This document shows, piece after piece, positions 1 through 11,487 of a stretch of DNA of 64,000 bases (its first letter is position 1; each line of letters begins with the position of its first letter). Location: the NCBI GenBank assembly GCA_027946555.1, contig JAPEVC010000159.1:1-64000 (forward strand), read 5' to 3'. The position numbers and the translations under genes were made by a program. Below the pieces are notes generated by a model. The model saw only the letters and a program-made list of their open reading frames with translations, made no database searches and was not told where the DNA came from. This stretch comes from Gnomoniopsis sp. IMI 355080 (Eukaryota > Ascomycota > Sordariomycetes > Diaporthales > Gnomoniaceae).

Positions 1-1714
1 TTGAATAAGGGGGGGGGGGGGTGAAGAACAACCAAACGATGAGAGAAACGTCACAAAACAACAACACAACTCACCCTGCATAGCAAAATTACTCCCAATA
101 CACATCCGTCCACCACTCGAAAACGCCCACCACTGCCGATACATCGCCCGCAGTCTCTCCTCTTCCTCCTCTTTCTTCTTCCCTTCCTTTCCCAACAGCC
201 AACGTCGCGGCTCCCACTTCTCCGGGTCAGGAAACACCCCGGCATCACGATGCAAAGTCTGCGCCAGCCCGGCAATCCGCACCCCGCCAGGAATCCTATG
301 CGGCCCGACCTGCGCAGATGGAAACCGCACCTCGCGCGGCTGCGGGCCGGGGATGGGCGCGTGCAAGCGTAGTGTTTCGAGGACGATGGCGTGGAGGAGC
401 GGGAGGCTGTCGAGGGCTTTGGGATCAAAATCACCCATCGTCCCGACAGCAGGATCGGACGACGAGGTGGAGGAGAGAGTTGTTGTTGTTGCTGTTGTAA
501 GCAGCTCGTTGCGTAACGCTGTTTGTAAATCAGGGTGTTGGCTTAGTCGCCAGGTCAGGTACGTGAGCGCCAGGCCGGCCGTCTCCTGGCCCGCAAGGAC
601 ATGGTCCCAGAGCTCAGACTGGATGGTCAAGTCACGCTGCAAGACAGCGGTGGCGTGGATGAGCGACTGGCAGTCGCTGCTGCTGCGCGCCGCTTCCTTG
701 TCCAGCCCTGCAAGCAGCGCCTTCATCACCACCGGCTCGTCTGCAGCATCATCTGCTACTGTTGTTCTCGTCGAGGCAGCATTGGCCTTGGCCTCGGCAA
801 GATCCGCCAGCGTGCGCTCACAAAGGGCAGTATTCCACGCCGCAAGCTCCCGATTGGCATCGTCCACCCACCGAGGATAAAGCCACAACCCAAGCACCCT
901 TTTACAAAAAGCCGTGAGTTGGGGTAACTCCTGCGGGAAAAAGGGATAATCGTTGCGCGACTTGTATAGCTCGAGCCAGTGCTCGCGGTAGCCTTTGTTC
1001 TGGACAAAATTTGTGCTGCGCTTGAGGCCCCAGATGTAGGCTGAGATGAAGTCCATCACGACGGCCAGGAAGAGCGAGTACACGTCGATGCCGGAGCCAC
1101 CGGCGCCAGCCGCCAGCGAGGTCGACTCTTCAAGCGCGGGGAGGAAGCGCTCGTGCACAATGGCTTTGGCTTGGGCCGCGGCACTGGGGCTGGATTGGAG
1201 GTACGACTTGGAGTAGACGTTGGATACCATGCGCTTGCGGAGGGAGTGTTCCTTTGAGTGTCTTTCCGAGAACATGCACGGCACACTTTATAGAAGGATA
1301 TTTAGCTCGAGTTTTCTCAAAATAGGACCAAAAGAGAGAAAAGGGAAAAGCTCACCCGTAGTTATCAAAGATAGCATACCACTCAGGCTTCTCGAATCCA
1401 CCCATGTAGATCTGCTTGACGCCCTCCACATCGTCCACGCTCACCTCATTCGGCGCCGTACGCACATACGGTCCGAGGCGTTTATGTGCCGCGACGAGCG
1501 CGCCGTTCTCGCGGTGGGCATAGCGCTTGCACAGGATCCAGATGGGCAAGAAGGGGGCAGACCAGTGCGCATTGGGCAGGGCGGATAGGGGCGAGAGAAA
1601 GGCTGGGTATATAATGAAGTGATAGGTGAGGTACAGAAGTAGGGTGGCGAGGGTGAGGAGGAGGAGAATGGGCACGTGCCCGCCTAGGAGGTGGTCGAGA
1701 GGTGTTGTGAGCAT
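1..1714 (-). CDS. Cytochrome P450 monooxygenase, 3' end beyond left edge
   Basis: Heme-thiolate monooxygenase, probably ER-anchored, substrate unknown. Exons seen are 1714-1356 and 1285-75; a further phase-1 intron opens at 74 (GTGAG) and the last exon(s) lie outside the window. The first intron (1355-1286) restores ..DNYG-VPCMFSERHSKEHSLRKRM... About 524 residues are visible: a hydrophobic N-terminal anchor (residues ~13-35), I-helix AGQETAG (351-357), K-helix ETLR (423-426), the PDPEKWEPRRW stretch, and the heme loop FSSGGRMCIG (508-517) with Cys515 as the iron ligand. All core P450 motifs are intact, so it looks functional. The subfamily cannot be set from sequence alone. No other biosynthetic gene sits next to it inside the window. 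Confidence 0.93.
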
Positions 1715-3285
1715 GATGCGATACGACGCGATGGCGTTAACGTTGGCTTAGGCCTTGGCTTTATTCAGCGTGTTGGGGAGGGATTGGACATAGTGGTGGT
1801 TGGCAGGGGAGTTGTTGAGGCTGCAGATAAGCTTTCGATGTGTATATGTGCAGTCGCTCCGTTGATATCATGCCAGTTCACATGTCTGGGTCATGATAGA
1901 TAGGTGATAGTGACACAACCTAGACGGGACGAATAGGTGGAGTTTGGAGACGCCTCCGGCCCGGGTCAACGTTGTCTCGGCCGATACGACGGCGCCAGCT
2001 CGCCGCGCGGACATATACCGTGATGATAAAGGGACGACTTCGTTCTTATACAATTTTCCAAGTACTTTGTGGCTTGTATTTACTTGTTTAAGCATTCATG
2101 AAGGCTCAGTGCTTTTGAAATCTACGTGATGATATGCAACAGCAAGGCCGTTCAATATTGCAGCGCACTCACGCAGTGATGACAATTGTTTTATTTTCAG
2201 CCACCAGGCGAACTACGACCAGATCAAAACCTGCGAATGTACCTGAAATCTGCTTTGCTCTACATAGAAATAGAGCATGCCGCCCTACTGAGTGGTGAAA
2301 TTAGCACGAGTGCATACATCCATGGAGGTTGCAATTCGTTGTGTGAGCGTGCTCACGTGTGTATACCTACCAGGTAGTCATAATCTAGCTACATCTTTGC
2401 AGTTACTTTGAAAGCCAAGCTATTCGGGTATTCTGTCGACTGTCACGAATTACCCATAGAGCCAAGTCATCAAGACCATGTGCCAAAAACGCTACCTAGG
2501 CATATGCAGAATCAACCAGCTCCCTACTAGTTACTCCGCTGGTTATATGTATCCTACCGTCATATCAGCCCTATTCATGACCGAAATGCTGTGTAATTGA
2601 GCGGAATGTGTCGTTTCCCCAGTGAGATGTACCTAAATATCTCTTAAATTCTGAAGCATGGGTCCTTGTGAAATCCGATCCATGCCCCCAGCACCAAACG
2701 AGATCCGGCTGCTGCGGAGTCTCCATTCCAAAGGAAAAACAAAAGCGCCCTTTGACCTATGGACGCTTTATGTAGACCAATCTCTATAGGCAAAACCCTA
2801 ATCCAGAAATGTAGTTTTCCCGAATACTACGCCTTGAAACCCACACAGTTCCTCGACTTTTCCTCGGCCTGCACTATACGCCACGAGGTACACGCCCATA
2901 TACCAGTATCGTTTTCGATTATCACCAGATTATATTGGAGGATACGAAGCGTTTGCCTAGCCTTATGACTCGCAGAAACGAAGGTTAAGTTTCTTTCCAG
3001 TCATTTTCACGCACACGTTTCGAACATCCGCAAGGCATCAGGGACCTCCCAAGCTGTCTGATGCTTTTACCGTAGACCAGAAAAATCACAATACCGATGG
3101 CTTCGGAAGAAGATGACTGACCTCTCCGCATTCCAAGTGCTGTGAGATTCATCACCTATGTATGTTCTGTATCGTTACGCACTTGGCAATGTCCGCTCTG
3201 TTCTCTGCTCACCTATCGCCTCTTCCTTCCGATATGGAGTTTCGCCCCCGCCTCTCCTCCCTATATCTCTCTCCCTCCATATTAA
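1715..3285. other. Intergenic, P450 upstream side
   Basis: About 1.57 kb without a convincing gene. Open frames are short, overlap on both strands and match no family I know. The right end is the 3' flank of the hemerythrin-domain gene; the left end should hold the P450 promoter. Confidence 0.6.
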
Positions 3286-4219
3286 TCAGCCCTGTCGGTC
3301 TGGACCAAAAGCCAAAGGGCGAGGCTGGCCCCAGAAATCGCAAGGATTGAAACGCCATGCGCCATTACCGGCAGCAAACACATATTTGACGATATATGGC
3401 AGGACTGCCGGAAGAGGGGGGAAGTTGTGCACGTTGCCTTCATACGTCTTGTCGGCATTACCAAGCACGCAAGGAAATACAACTCGCTACGTTCACAGTC
3501 AGCATGATGCACAAAAACACTACCAGCACTTTGGTCGACGGTACTACATACCAGCAATTCGAGGCTAGTCTGCCTTGTCGCAATGGCCTCTCCCTTTTCC
3601 CACGTGGCTTTTAGTCCGTCACTTTCCAAGTTCTCCATCGACATGAACATTTCGACTTCCTCGGTGAGATGATTCATCAGGGCCTGGCTGAATGAATCGA
3701 CGATATCCTTCATACCTCCGACCCATCTGTAGTCTGCCGGCGCTGTCGACTCTGCGTACGCCAACAGGCGCTCCAGGCCGTCGTGAAACGCCTCGTGCTG
3801 CGTTGTTGGAACAGCCATGAAGCCAGGCTTGCCGCTGAATCGCTCGATCTCGGGAAAGATAAAAGACTCCTCCGTGTCGTGATGGTGTTTTACCATCTTC
3901 ACCCAAGCTGCTACATACGATAACAGGTCTTTGACATCTTGTTCCTTGTAATCTGGGTTTCCGTGCGTCTTAACATAAGGAGCTTGCTGGTAAAAGGAGT
4001 TAAGACCTCGAATGAGGACGTTATGCGTGTGTGTCATCTCGGAAGCGACGTGGACGTATGAGTGTCCCTTATTCTACGCCACGGGGTGTCAGATCTGCAT
4101 CTTTTACAACTAAAAGCGATCTTACTAAGACGTACCTTGAGTCCATCGCGTTGTGAGGGCGTCTCGATGAGTGGGAAAGGCTCATCGGCCCAAGGGGCTT
4201 CAGAAGGCTTGGTAGTCAT
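3286..4219 (-). CDS. Hemerythrin-like (HHE) domain protein
   Basis: Predicted 268-residue soluble protein with a four-helix HHE cation-binding fold, a family that binds di-iron; the cellular role in fungi is mostly unassigned. Exons: 4219-4136, 4073-3552, 3486-3286, both introns phase 0. Joining them gives ..RDGLK-NKGHSYVHVASEMTHTHN.. and ..TSLELL-RVVFPCVLGNADKTYEG... Candidate metal ligands are H45 (MTHTHN), H91-H93 and E97 (KHHHDTEE), H121/H125 (HEAFH), and H163 with E166/E167 (NHLTEE). The C-terminus (PLPAVLPYIVKYVFAAGNGAWRF) is a conserved fungal tail of this family by eye. Reading through the second intron would replace it with an unrelated tail, which supports the splice call. No signal peptide. 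Confidence 0.88.
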
Positions 4220-5306
4220 TTTGAAAGTACCGTAACCGAATGTAAAGTGATTTGTAACTGCTACCTATGCATCTGGTCGTTGTTTAGAACGTGCGAGAGA
4301 CGAATAAGATCCAACAGCGTCTTTCTGTGTCCCTTTTTTTTCCCTTTTTTTTGGACGTTGGCAGCGGCGTGGGCGGTGTCTCAGGCCCGGAGCTGGACCC
4401 TTGTCTGCTTACTGGGGGCCCATTCCGTTGTCCTTTTCGTTATCTATCACCTAGACAGATACAATGCAGGATCGTGGCGCGGACTTGGTACCAACTGCTT
4501 ACCTGCTGCGCCTGACGGCAAATTGTGTGAGAAGAATCATCCTTCGCTTAATGCTCTACACCAATGATATCACTGAAAGACTTCGGAAAACCCAAAATGC
4601 AAGTGGACCACTTCTTATGCATCAGGTTCCTTCCACGCACCCTTCAACCCAAGTTGTGCACAAGTCAATGTCTGCAATACTAATGCAGCAAACTTCATTC
4701 GCTTGAGCCAGCCCCATCGGGACATTCAGCTCAATGCCGACATAATGTGGATCACAGGCGATCTGTACCCCTGGATGCTCATCGAGGCTGGAGTCAAACT
4801 GATCTGGTTTTGTCAGCCCATTAAAGGACCTCTCTTACGTGACTTCTTTACTTTGCTTCTCGCAGAACTTAGAGGTGACTTGACAGCCGCTGAAAGGGAA
4901 GTAGCAGTGTTGCTTCTCATTGCTGACGAGGCAAGCTTGGTATGGGTCATCGGATCGACTCTAAGACCGCATTGGGACACGGCAAGAGAAGCCTTGCCAA
5001 TACAGATAGTGTTCGCGTGGATACACAGCCAAGGATCCAATTGGAAGCCTTTGTAATAGTGCTGCATTGTCCGGGAGGCAAAGCTCGGTGAGTATCATCA
5101 TAGACCTTAGAGGAAGGACTCACAACTGTCCTATCACGTAGATACACATGTCAATATTGCTTTTTCAGTTCAGTATCTCTCTTCGTAAAATTGCAAGGTG
5201 GGCTCCTTCTGCATGGCGAATCTGGCGCCCAAAGGCTGCTTTTTTTTTCAGTAGCAGTACTTCTAATTCCATGCCGGAACCTCCTTTAGTTATCTACAGG
5301 TGTTCC
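4220..5306. other. Intergenic
   Basis: About 1.1 kb between the hemerythrin-domain gene and the GH28 gene. A 117-codon frame on + (4703-5056) has no recognisable motif and an antisense competitor (4813-5067); I do not accept either as a gene. Contains short T-runs near 4328 and 5230. Confidence 0.6.
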
Positions 5307-6856
5307 TCATGACTCCGTAGTATCGCAATCAAAACCTTGCAAACCAGTTGTATTGAAACCGCTGCAAATCCACTTCGGTGCTGCCCCGTCTGGAGGAGAG
5401 ACATTGACGTTGCTTGCGTAGAAGTCATAGCATTGTTCTGGACTAGAACAAACAAGTGTGCCGACATACGGCTCTTCTTCTGTCGATGTCACGCCGTAGA
5501 TATCTTTGAAGTATATCTCAGAGATTACCATTTTCGACTGTTTTCATAAGATCATTAGCAATGAAGCACAGAGCAGGGCGATTTGGCAGCTTGATATGCT
5601 CGGTAGCCTTGGGGAGGGGGGGCTCTTACCGGATACAACTCGCACAACGTAGCATTGCTCTGGCCATAGCATTGGTTGACTTCAATGGCCCATTCGTTGT
5701 TGGTGTTGTTAAATAGCTGATATGTCACATTCTTCACATAGCCAGAGCCACCGCCACCGTTGAGGAGGGTGGACAGCGAGCTTTGAATTCCTGGCCAGAC
5801 CTTGATACGTGCGCCATCACTGGCGTTTGACATTGAGATATTGTAGACAGTGATATTCTCAGCAATGTCGTACTCATTCACGTATTGGCCCAGGGAGCCA
5901 ACCGAGATTCCATGTGATCCATTGCAATGAAGATTCTAATCATGGTTAGCACATTAGCAATCAACACAACGGAGGAGTAGTCTTGAAGGCATAGCTTATC
6001 CCGACTTCGACTCACCTGAACCACGATGTTTGTGCTGTTGGGTTTGAAAGATACACAGTCATCTCCATTGTTGATTATTGAGTCTTGCACCACAATAGAG
6101 TCTGATCGGTAGATATCCCATCCGTCAGTATTCGGGGTCTCTTCGCCTGTACTCCATACAGCGGACAAGTTGAGCCCGCTGACGACAACATCGCTGCTGT
6201 TTGCGATGAGATTAAACCACTGGATTGAATTATTAGACAATTGAGTTCTACGAGGTCCTGGGTGTACAACAACTCACATTAGGGGGGTTAACATAGTTAA
6301 GCCCTGAGATCGTCGCGCCCTCGAGCCCGTCTGCCACGAACAGGATCGGGCGAACCAAGCTACTGTTCGTCAAAGACGCATCCCACCACACCTCTCCGTT
6401 CCCATCGATCGTACCAAGGCCGTCGCCAAAGATATTGACATCCTCTCCGCCAAGCCGCCAGAATGTCGACGAATTCTGGTACGTAATCGGGTACGCGCCG
6501 TTCGCGCCGGTCCAAAAGGCAATGTCCGGGTTGAAGCTCACGGTCCCCGTCAGAGCCACGTCAACGTGGCTCAGGAATGTCAAGTTGAGCGGCGAAGAGA
6601 TGTTGTAGATCGCATCGAGAACGATGGTTCCGCCGTTGTTGCACGTCTGGAAGGCAGACAGGATCGCGGGCGCCGCGTCTGACCCGTTGGCGGACGCGGG
6701 GACAACACAGGTCTTGTTTGAATCTCTCAGCGAGGAGACGAATGCTGAGGAGCCCGTTGTCAATGGGAAGGCCTGTATGTTTGGTCTGGTGAGGGAGAGG
6801 GCAGAGCTTGTCGCCGCCAAAGCGACGGCGAAGAAGGCGTGCATCGTTACAGTCAT
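5307..6856 (-). CDS. Exopolygalacturonase, glycoside hydrolase family 28
   Basis: Secreted pectinase that removes galacturonic acid from the non-reducing end of polygalacturonate by inversion. Exons 6856-6278, 6219-6016, 5935-5630, 5537-5307 (all introns phase 0) give 439 residues, the usual size for fungal exo-PGs. The start is the first ATG after an in-frame GTG and leads straight into a signal peptide (MTVTMHAFFAVALAATSSALS). Catalytic set complete: NTD at 223-225 (PNTDGWD), DD at 246-247 (NGDDC), H269 in GSHGIS, and RIK at 304-306. Many N-glycosylation sequons. Upstream on this strand there is an A/T-rich TATA-like block about 95 bp from the start and a GTGGGG at 6926-6931 that fits the CreA consensus SYGGRG (inference). 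Confidence 0.95.
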
Positions 6857-7742
6857 GTTGATCTCGCTAGATAATAGCAGCGCCACCCGTGAGCATTCTA
6901 CTCGTCCCTTTTACATGAATCAATTGTGGGGGAGATTTTGGCTTCATTATAAATATTTATGATGACCTTCTTCTACCTACGCTAGATACGGAGTTGGAGT
7001 TGCTAGGATTTAATTCCGCGCCATCCATCTGCCAATGACGGTCGAGAACACCGCAATTTTTCCGTCAGTCAGGGGAAGCGCAGTGAATTTCTTGAGAGCA
7101 TCAATCCCGGATTACCACATTTGGGGGATCGAGGTGGCTCGAACATGCCGCAAGACCCGTGCCACGCTCTGTGAAAAAGACGCTTGCCACAGCCGGATGT
7201 TCTAGGAAATCAGTATCAATTTGAAATGCGAAATGCTTGCCTCGATGTGATTTAGAGAACGGAGACCGCAACCCTATGTGGAATAGACTGGCGGCTGGCC
7301 GCGTATGAGTAGGCACAAGACAGAGTTGAACTACCGAATTCACTACTCGATGATTGTTTCAACGGTGCTTAGGCAAATCCTAGGTAGCTACTGTACAATG
7401 CATAGGCTAGTTAGGTAGGTGAGTTGTGTACTAGGTAGCCATCATATAATCCAAGGTTGGTAGACTTCAATCTCGCTCTCCAAGTCTTCGATAGTCGTCA
7501 CATCATACTTGTCCAAGGTCTTCATGATGAGTGTCACGTCCCTCTGATCGTGGTTGGTTCATCGTGGGACTTCCGTTTTGCCTGATGCCTCACTAACTTG
7601 GAGTCAACGCACGCCAAAGCCACAGATGTTGCAGAAGATAGAAGTGAGCTTGTTGAAAAAAGACGCCCGGGCGGTGTTAAGTTGAATTAGCAACAAATCT
7701 ATGGTCTAACTTGGTATCATTTCACATACGGAGTCTGGCAAT
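6857..7742. other. Intergenic, exo-PG promoter side
   Basis: Holds the presumed GH28 promoter (6857-7100), several broken copies of the CTAGGTAG motif around 7380-7440, and a protein-like stretch on the minus strand (see the separate entry at 7446-7700). Confidence 0.6.
7446..7700 (-). pseudogene. Possible gene fragment, unknown
   Basis: Two pieces on the minus strand read like protein but lack a start. The upstream piece gives ..LNTARASFFNKLTSIFCNICGFGV; after a possible short intron the downstream piece gives MKTLDKYDVTTIEDLESEIE and ends VYQPWII-stop near 7446. It lies just downstream of the GT8 stop codon on the same strand. It could be the remains of a decayed gene, an unannotated small gene, or chance. 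Family not recognised. Confidence 0.22.
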
Positions 7743-9053
7743 TTACAATCCGTCGGTGTTTTCTAACCTCTCCGGAACTAGTCTCGTAACGTTTGACGGA
7801 GGAATATCACATCCCGTCAAACCTTCCAGATCCTCTGCCCTAGCGCCATCTCTTACACATTTCCAGAACCCATAATCAAATCGCTCGTCCAATCGCTCCT
7901 CATCAATCTTCCATGGCTTCGGCACCGCCGCGAAGTGAATGCTCCGCATTGGCAGCACATTCGCTGCCGAGCAGCCATAGTTGCGCGGCCATATAGAATT
8001 GTATAGCGGCATAATAGAGCAGGCAAACTCGGTCGGCGCGCCGCGATCCTCGCCCACGGTACCGCACATGCAATTCAGCAGCTCCTGCTCGGACTGGGCC
8101 CACTTCCCCGACTTGCAAGAAGCACTTGGGTCGTAGAGGCGCTCGAGAGCGGAGATGTGGAAGTATCGCGACGGTCGGAGCAGGATCATGCCGCCGTTGA
8201 TACGGCTGCGGTCGCGGCAGTTGTACCACTGGTCTGCAGCTCCCGCGACGGTGTACAACTCGGGAGTCTCGTCGAAGATAAGGTCAAGGTCGGTGAGAAT
8301 CATCGAGTCGGCATCCAAAAGCAGTATCCGAGGGTAGACGTCGAATCCCCAACTGTGCACTTTGTTGAGGGCCGTGAGCCACGTGGCCATGCTGGCTTCC
8401 ATGATGGCGGGCTTTTCAATTTGAATCAAGGCCTGGAATCGCACCGGGACGATGTCATTGAGGGCAGGTGTGCTATCGAGGGCTGCGCAGTCCGGCACTT
8501 CGGTGAACGGATTGGGCCTCGGCGGCCATCTGTACATGGAGTGAATGGTTTGCAACTCCGGATCGACATAGGTGAAGTGGACACAAGTCTTTCCTTGAAG
8601 CGCAGGCTGCTGGAGAACGTTACGGACGATGGAGCCATAGAGCGCGAGAGCGCCGGTGCAATGAACATCGGGGGTGACGTGAATCAGGATCGGATATTCA
8701 CAGCCCTCAACGCCAGCAGCCCTGACGACGTCGGCACTCAAATCAACGTGGACATGTTTGCCGACTTCATCAGTGCCCTTCTCAATATCTGACCCCTCAG
8801 GTTCCAAGGTGAGGTCCTCATTCGACTTTGCCGAGGATTCCGGGCTCAAAATCTCCTGAACCTGAGTCTTGACACTTGAAGCGAATTTTCCGAATTTTTC
8901 AGAGGTTTCGGGAGAACCCAAAGCGGTGTAGTGGAAGGCCGTGACAAGAAAGAGAACAATGAGAGTAAGTACTCCACAAAACAAAACGCGGCGAGTAACA
9001 GTGGAAGACATGATTCGCCCAGTGTGGCTGTTTCTGAGGCCTTGCGAGCCCAT
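7743..9053 (-). CDS. Glycosyltransferase family 8-like type II membrane protein
   Basis: Intronless, 436 residues. The start is the first ATG (9053); an upstream in-frame TTG was ignored. A short cytoplasmic N-terminus with RR is followed by one membrane helix (residues ~23-43, VLFCGVLTLIVLFLV), a stem, and a lumenal GT-A domain. LLLDADSMIL holds the DxD metal/nucleotide-sugar motif at 247-249, and INGGMILLRPS follows as in glycogenin-like GT8 enzymes. This suggests a Golgi/ER enzyme moving a sugar from a UDP-sugar donor; acceptor unknown. Residues 45-115 are acidic and probably disordered. A second ATG at 9011 would shorten the tail before the helix by 14 residues without changing topology. 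Confidence 0.85.
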   Translation of the reverse strand: MGSQGLRNSHTGRIMSSTVTRRVLFCGVLTLIVLFLVTAFHYTALGSPETSEKFGKFASSVKTQVQEILSPESSAKSNEDLTLEPEGSDIEKGTDEVGKHVHVDLSADVVRAAGVEGCEYPILIHVTPDVHCTGALALYGSIVRNVLQQPALQGKTCVHFTYVDPELQTIHSMYRWPPRPNPFTEVPDCAALDSTPALNDIVPVRFQALIQIEKPAIMEASMATWLTALNKVHSWGFDVYPRILLLDADSMILTDLDLIFDETPELYTVAGAADQWYNCRDRSRINGGMILLRPSRYFHISALERLYDPSASCKSGKWAQSEQELLNCMCGTVGEDRGAPTEFACSIMPLYNSIWPRNYGCSAANVLPMRSIHFAAVPKPWKIDEERLDERFDYGFWKCVRDGARAEDLEGLTGCDIPPSNVTRLVPERLENTDGL

Positions 9054-10045
9054 AATAACAGGGTCTTGCGTTATTGGAAATTTGTCGCACAAAACAGAGA
9101 AAGAATAGGAAGGGAATATAAGGCACAACTCGGTGCTAAACCAGTGGGAATTTCAGCAGAAAAAGGAGACCAGGGGGAGCAGGACCGGTGAGCTTCTAAT
9201 CTCTGCTCCTGACACCTACACATCTTACTGAGGCTGAGGCTACCGGCTACTTAATTAGTACGGAGTGCTTCCACCTGCACGACGGTAAGCAATTTGCCAA
9301 GGACAATATTCATATCCGCCACGATGAAGCTTCAACTCGCCTTGACCCAATAGATACTAGTGGGAATTTAACATAGAATGCAGCTTGACAAGGGTTATGC
9401 GCAGCACATTAGTGCTCTGACACGTGGTACTGCACTCCTGATGAGGGCGAAGTGCTGACAGGAGGATCACCGGGCTGTTCGGACGAGACTACGAGTCAGC
9501 GAAAATAAGACAAGTGGGTACTCTTGGCATGCCGAAGGGATATAGGCTTTTCTGACAAAGAAAACAGCCAGGCCAAGATTTCTCCCGGCCCCGTTGTTTG
9601 GTAACTCTAAGCGGTGGCTACAGTCGATGGCTTGGATCAGGCTGCTAATATTGATAATGGTGCCTGAATAGGATGCGGTGCTCATCTCAGCATTTGCCGA
9701 ATGTGGATATCGCGTGAGAGACGGTGGTCAGAATCCCAAATTATCAGCTCAAGTCCTGACATGTGTGGACAACCTCGTCGAGCTAGATAATGTATAGCCT
9801 CTGTGGCGTGCTCCTGCATCGTTCCTGTATATACAAAGTAAAACTCGCTTACACCGTGTACTACCTATCAACCGCCCCTCGTGTTGCTGCTCTTGCTGTC
9901 TGACGACCTCAAGCCCTCTTTTCTCTACGACGTCTACACTCTCTTTGCCAACTCTCCCATTTGCGTGTTTTTGTTTTCCCTTCGAATTTGCTTTCCATTT
10001 CTGCGTTAATACTTCCATTCGAGCTACCTCAGCATTGCAGCGACA
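9054..10045. other. Intergenic, divergent promoter region
   Basis: About 1 kb between the divergently transcribed GT8 gene and the TPT transporter gene, so it should hold both promoters. The 200 bp before the transporter start are C/T-rich, as in many fungal 5' leaders. No gene seen. Confidence 0.65.
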
Positions 10046-11487
10046 ATGACGGCTGCAGTACTCCCCACAGTTCGCGACCAGAATGGCCCTCCCAAGCCCA
10101 CCATTCATCCCTCTTTCTACATTGCGTGAGTCAAACACCAACGGCGCCTTGTACACACTTGCTGACATTCAGACCACAGTGGTTGGATTTTCTTCAGCTC
10201 AGTCACAATCATATTCAACAAATATCTGCTGTCAGATCTCGACTTTCGTAGGTTCCCAAGTGATTCTTGCTCTTCTACTGTACAACCACTAACAACTGTC
10301 CAGATTTCCGTATGTGCCACTTTGCTTCCGGAGAATCCGAACACATTGAACCTAACACAGTCCAGCGGCGATCCTGACATGTTGGCACCTCTTTTTTGCC
10401 AGCATCGTGACGCAGATACTGGCCCGAACTACCAGTCTTCTGGATAACCGAAAAGATGTAGAGATGGATGTCCGCACCTACGTCCGGGCTATTGTCCCTA
10501 TAGGGGTCCTCTACAGCGCCAGTCTCGTTTGCAGCAACCAGGCTTATCTCTATCTAAGCGTTGCATTGATACAAATGCTCAAGGTAATTTAAGCTTCTTT
10601 CCGCTCGGCCTCGGGCTAAGACTCCTTTTCCATTCCTTCAGATCCTATCATGTAGCTTGGCAAGCTAACCACTCGCTCTCCACTAGGCTAGTGCCCCGGC
10701 CGCAGTGCTTTTACTTTCTTGGCTTTTTGGCTTAGCCACACCCAACATAGCTGTCTTTTTGAATGTGGTGGTGATCGTCTTTGGCGTTGCAGTCGCATCC
10801 TATGGCGAAGTGCATATCGTCTGGTTGGGATTCCTCTTCCAAGCTGGCGGTATCGTTGCGGAGGCACTGCGCTTGATCATGATCCAGATCCTGCTCGGTG
10901 GCGATGGCAAGCATGCCATGGACCCCCTGGTCTCGTTGTATTATTACGCGCCAGTATGTGCCGTAATGAATCTCATGATCGCCTTCGCCACTGAATGGAA
11001 CACATTCGAGATGGCATTTGTGTGGAAGGCAGGCATTGTTGTTCTGGTGGGGAATGCCGCGGTAGCGTTCATGTTGAATGTCGCCAGTGTGATGCTGGTA
11101 AGCTGCGCCCGTCTCTCCCAATGCCTTCTATATCGTCGGAATCTTGTCTAACAAAGAGAGCAGATTGGCAAGACGTCTGGCCTGGTCATGACACTTTGCG
11201 GTGTGTTGAAGAACATTCTTCTGGTCGTCGCCTCCATGCTCATCTGGGGTACGATCGTCGGAGGGCTTCAAGCTTTCGGCTTCAGCATCGCGTTGGTTGG
11301 ATTGGTATATTATAGCATCGGCTATGATGGCTTTGCAACTTTTGGCTCAAGCATTGCAGCCTGGTTTTCCGGCTTTCGACACGTTGCACAAGATGAGAAT
11401 GAGGATGAGGAAGATCAAGAGAGCGAGCAGGGTCTTCTCGACGACTCAGATGACACAGAGATGGAGCTCAAACCCATGGAAGTGTAG
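10046..11487 (+). CDS. Triose-phosphate/nucleotide-sugar transporter (TPT/DMT) family, with a 6-nt microexon
   Basis: Multi-pass membrane protein of 368 residues, probably Golgi/ER, of the drug/metabolite transporter superfamily; substrate not assignable. Exons: 10046-10125, 10180-10247, 10304-10309, 10366-10583, 10687-11097, 11164-11487. Joined motifs include IIFNKYLLSDLDF, ILTCWHLFFASIVTQILART, YLYLSVALIQMLK-ASAPAAVLLLSW, and LIGKTSGLVMTLCGVLKN. Exon 3 is only ATTTCC and adds two residues (DLDF-HF-PAILT), matching the two residues that family members carry at this place. It is flanked by two 56-bp introns, each with its own GT donor, CTAAC branch site and CAG acceptor. The C-terminal tail is very acidic (DENEDEEDQESEQ) and probably cytosolic. 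Skipping exon 3 would stay in frame. Confidence 0.9.

Noticed and set aside
8157..8792. 211-codon + frame opposite the GT8 gene
   Set aside because: Antisense to the DxD-containing catalytic domain; no features of its own.
1..9053. Secondary-metabolite cluster around the P450
   Set aside because: No backbone synthase, regulator or other tailoring genes inside the window; neighbours are a hemerythrin protein, a pectinase and a GT8. The left side beyond the edge cannot be judged.
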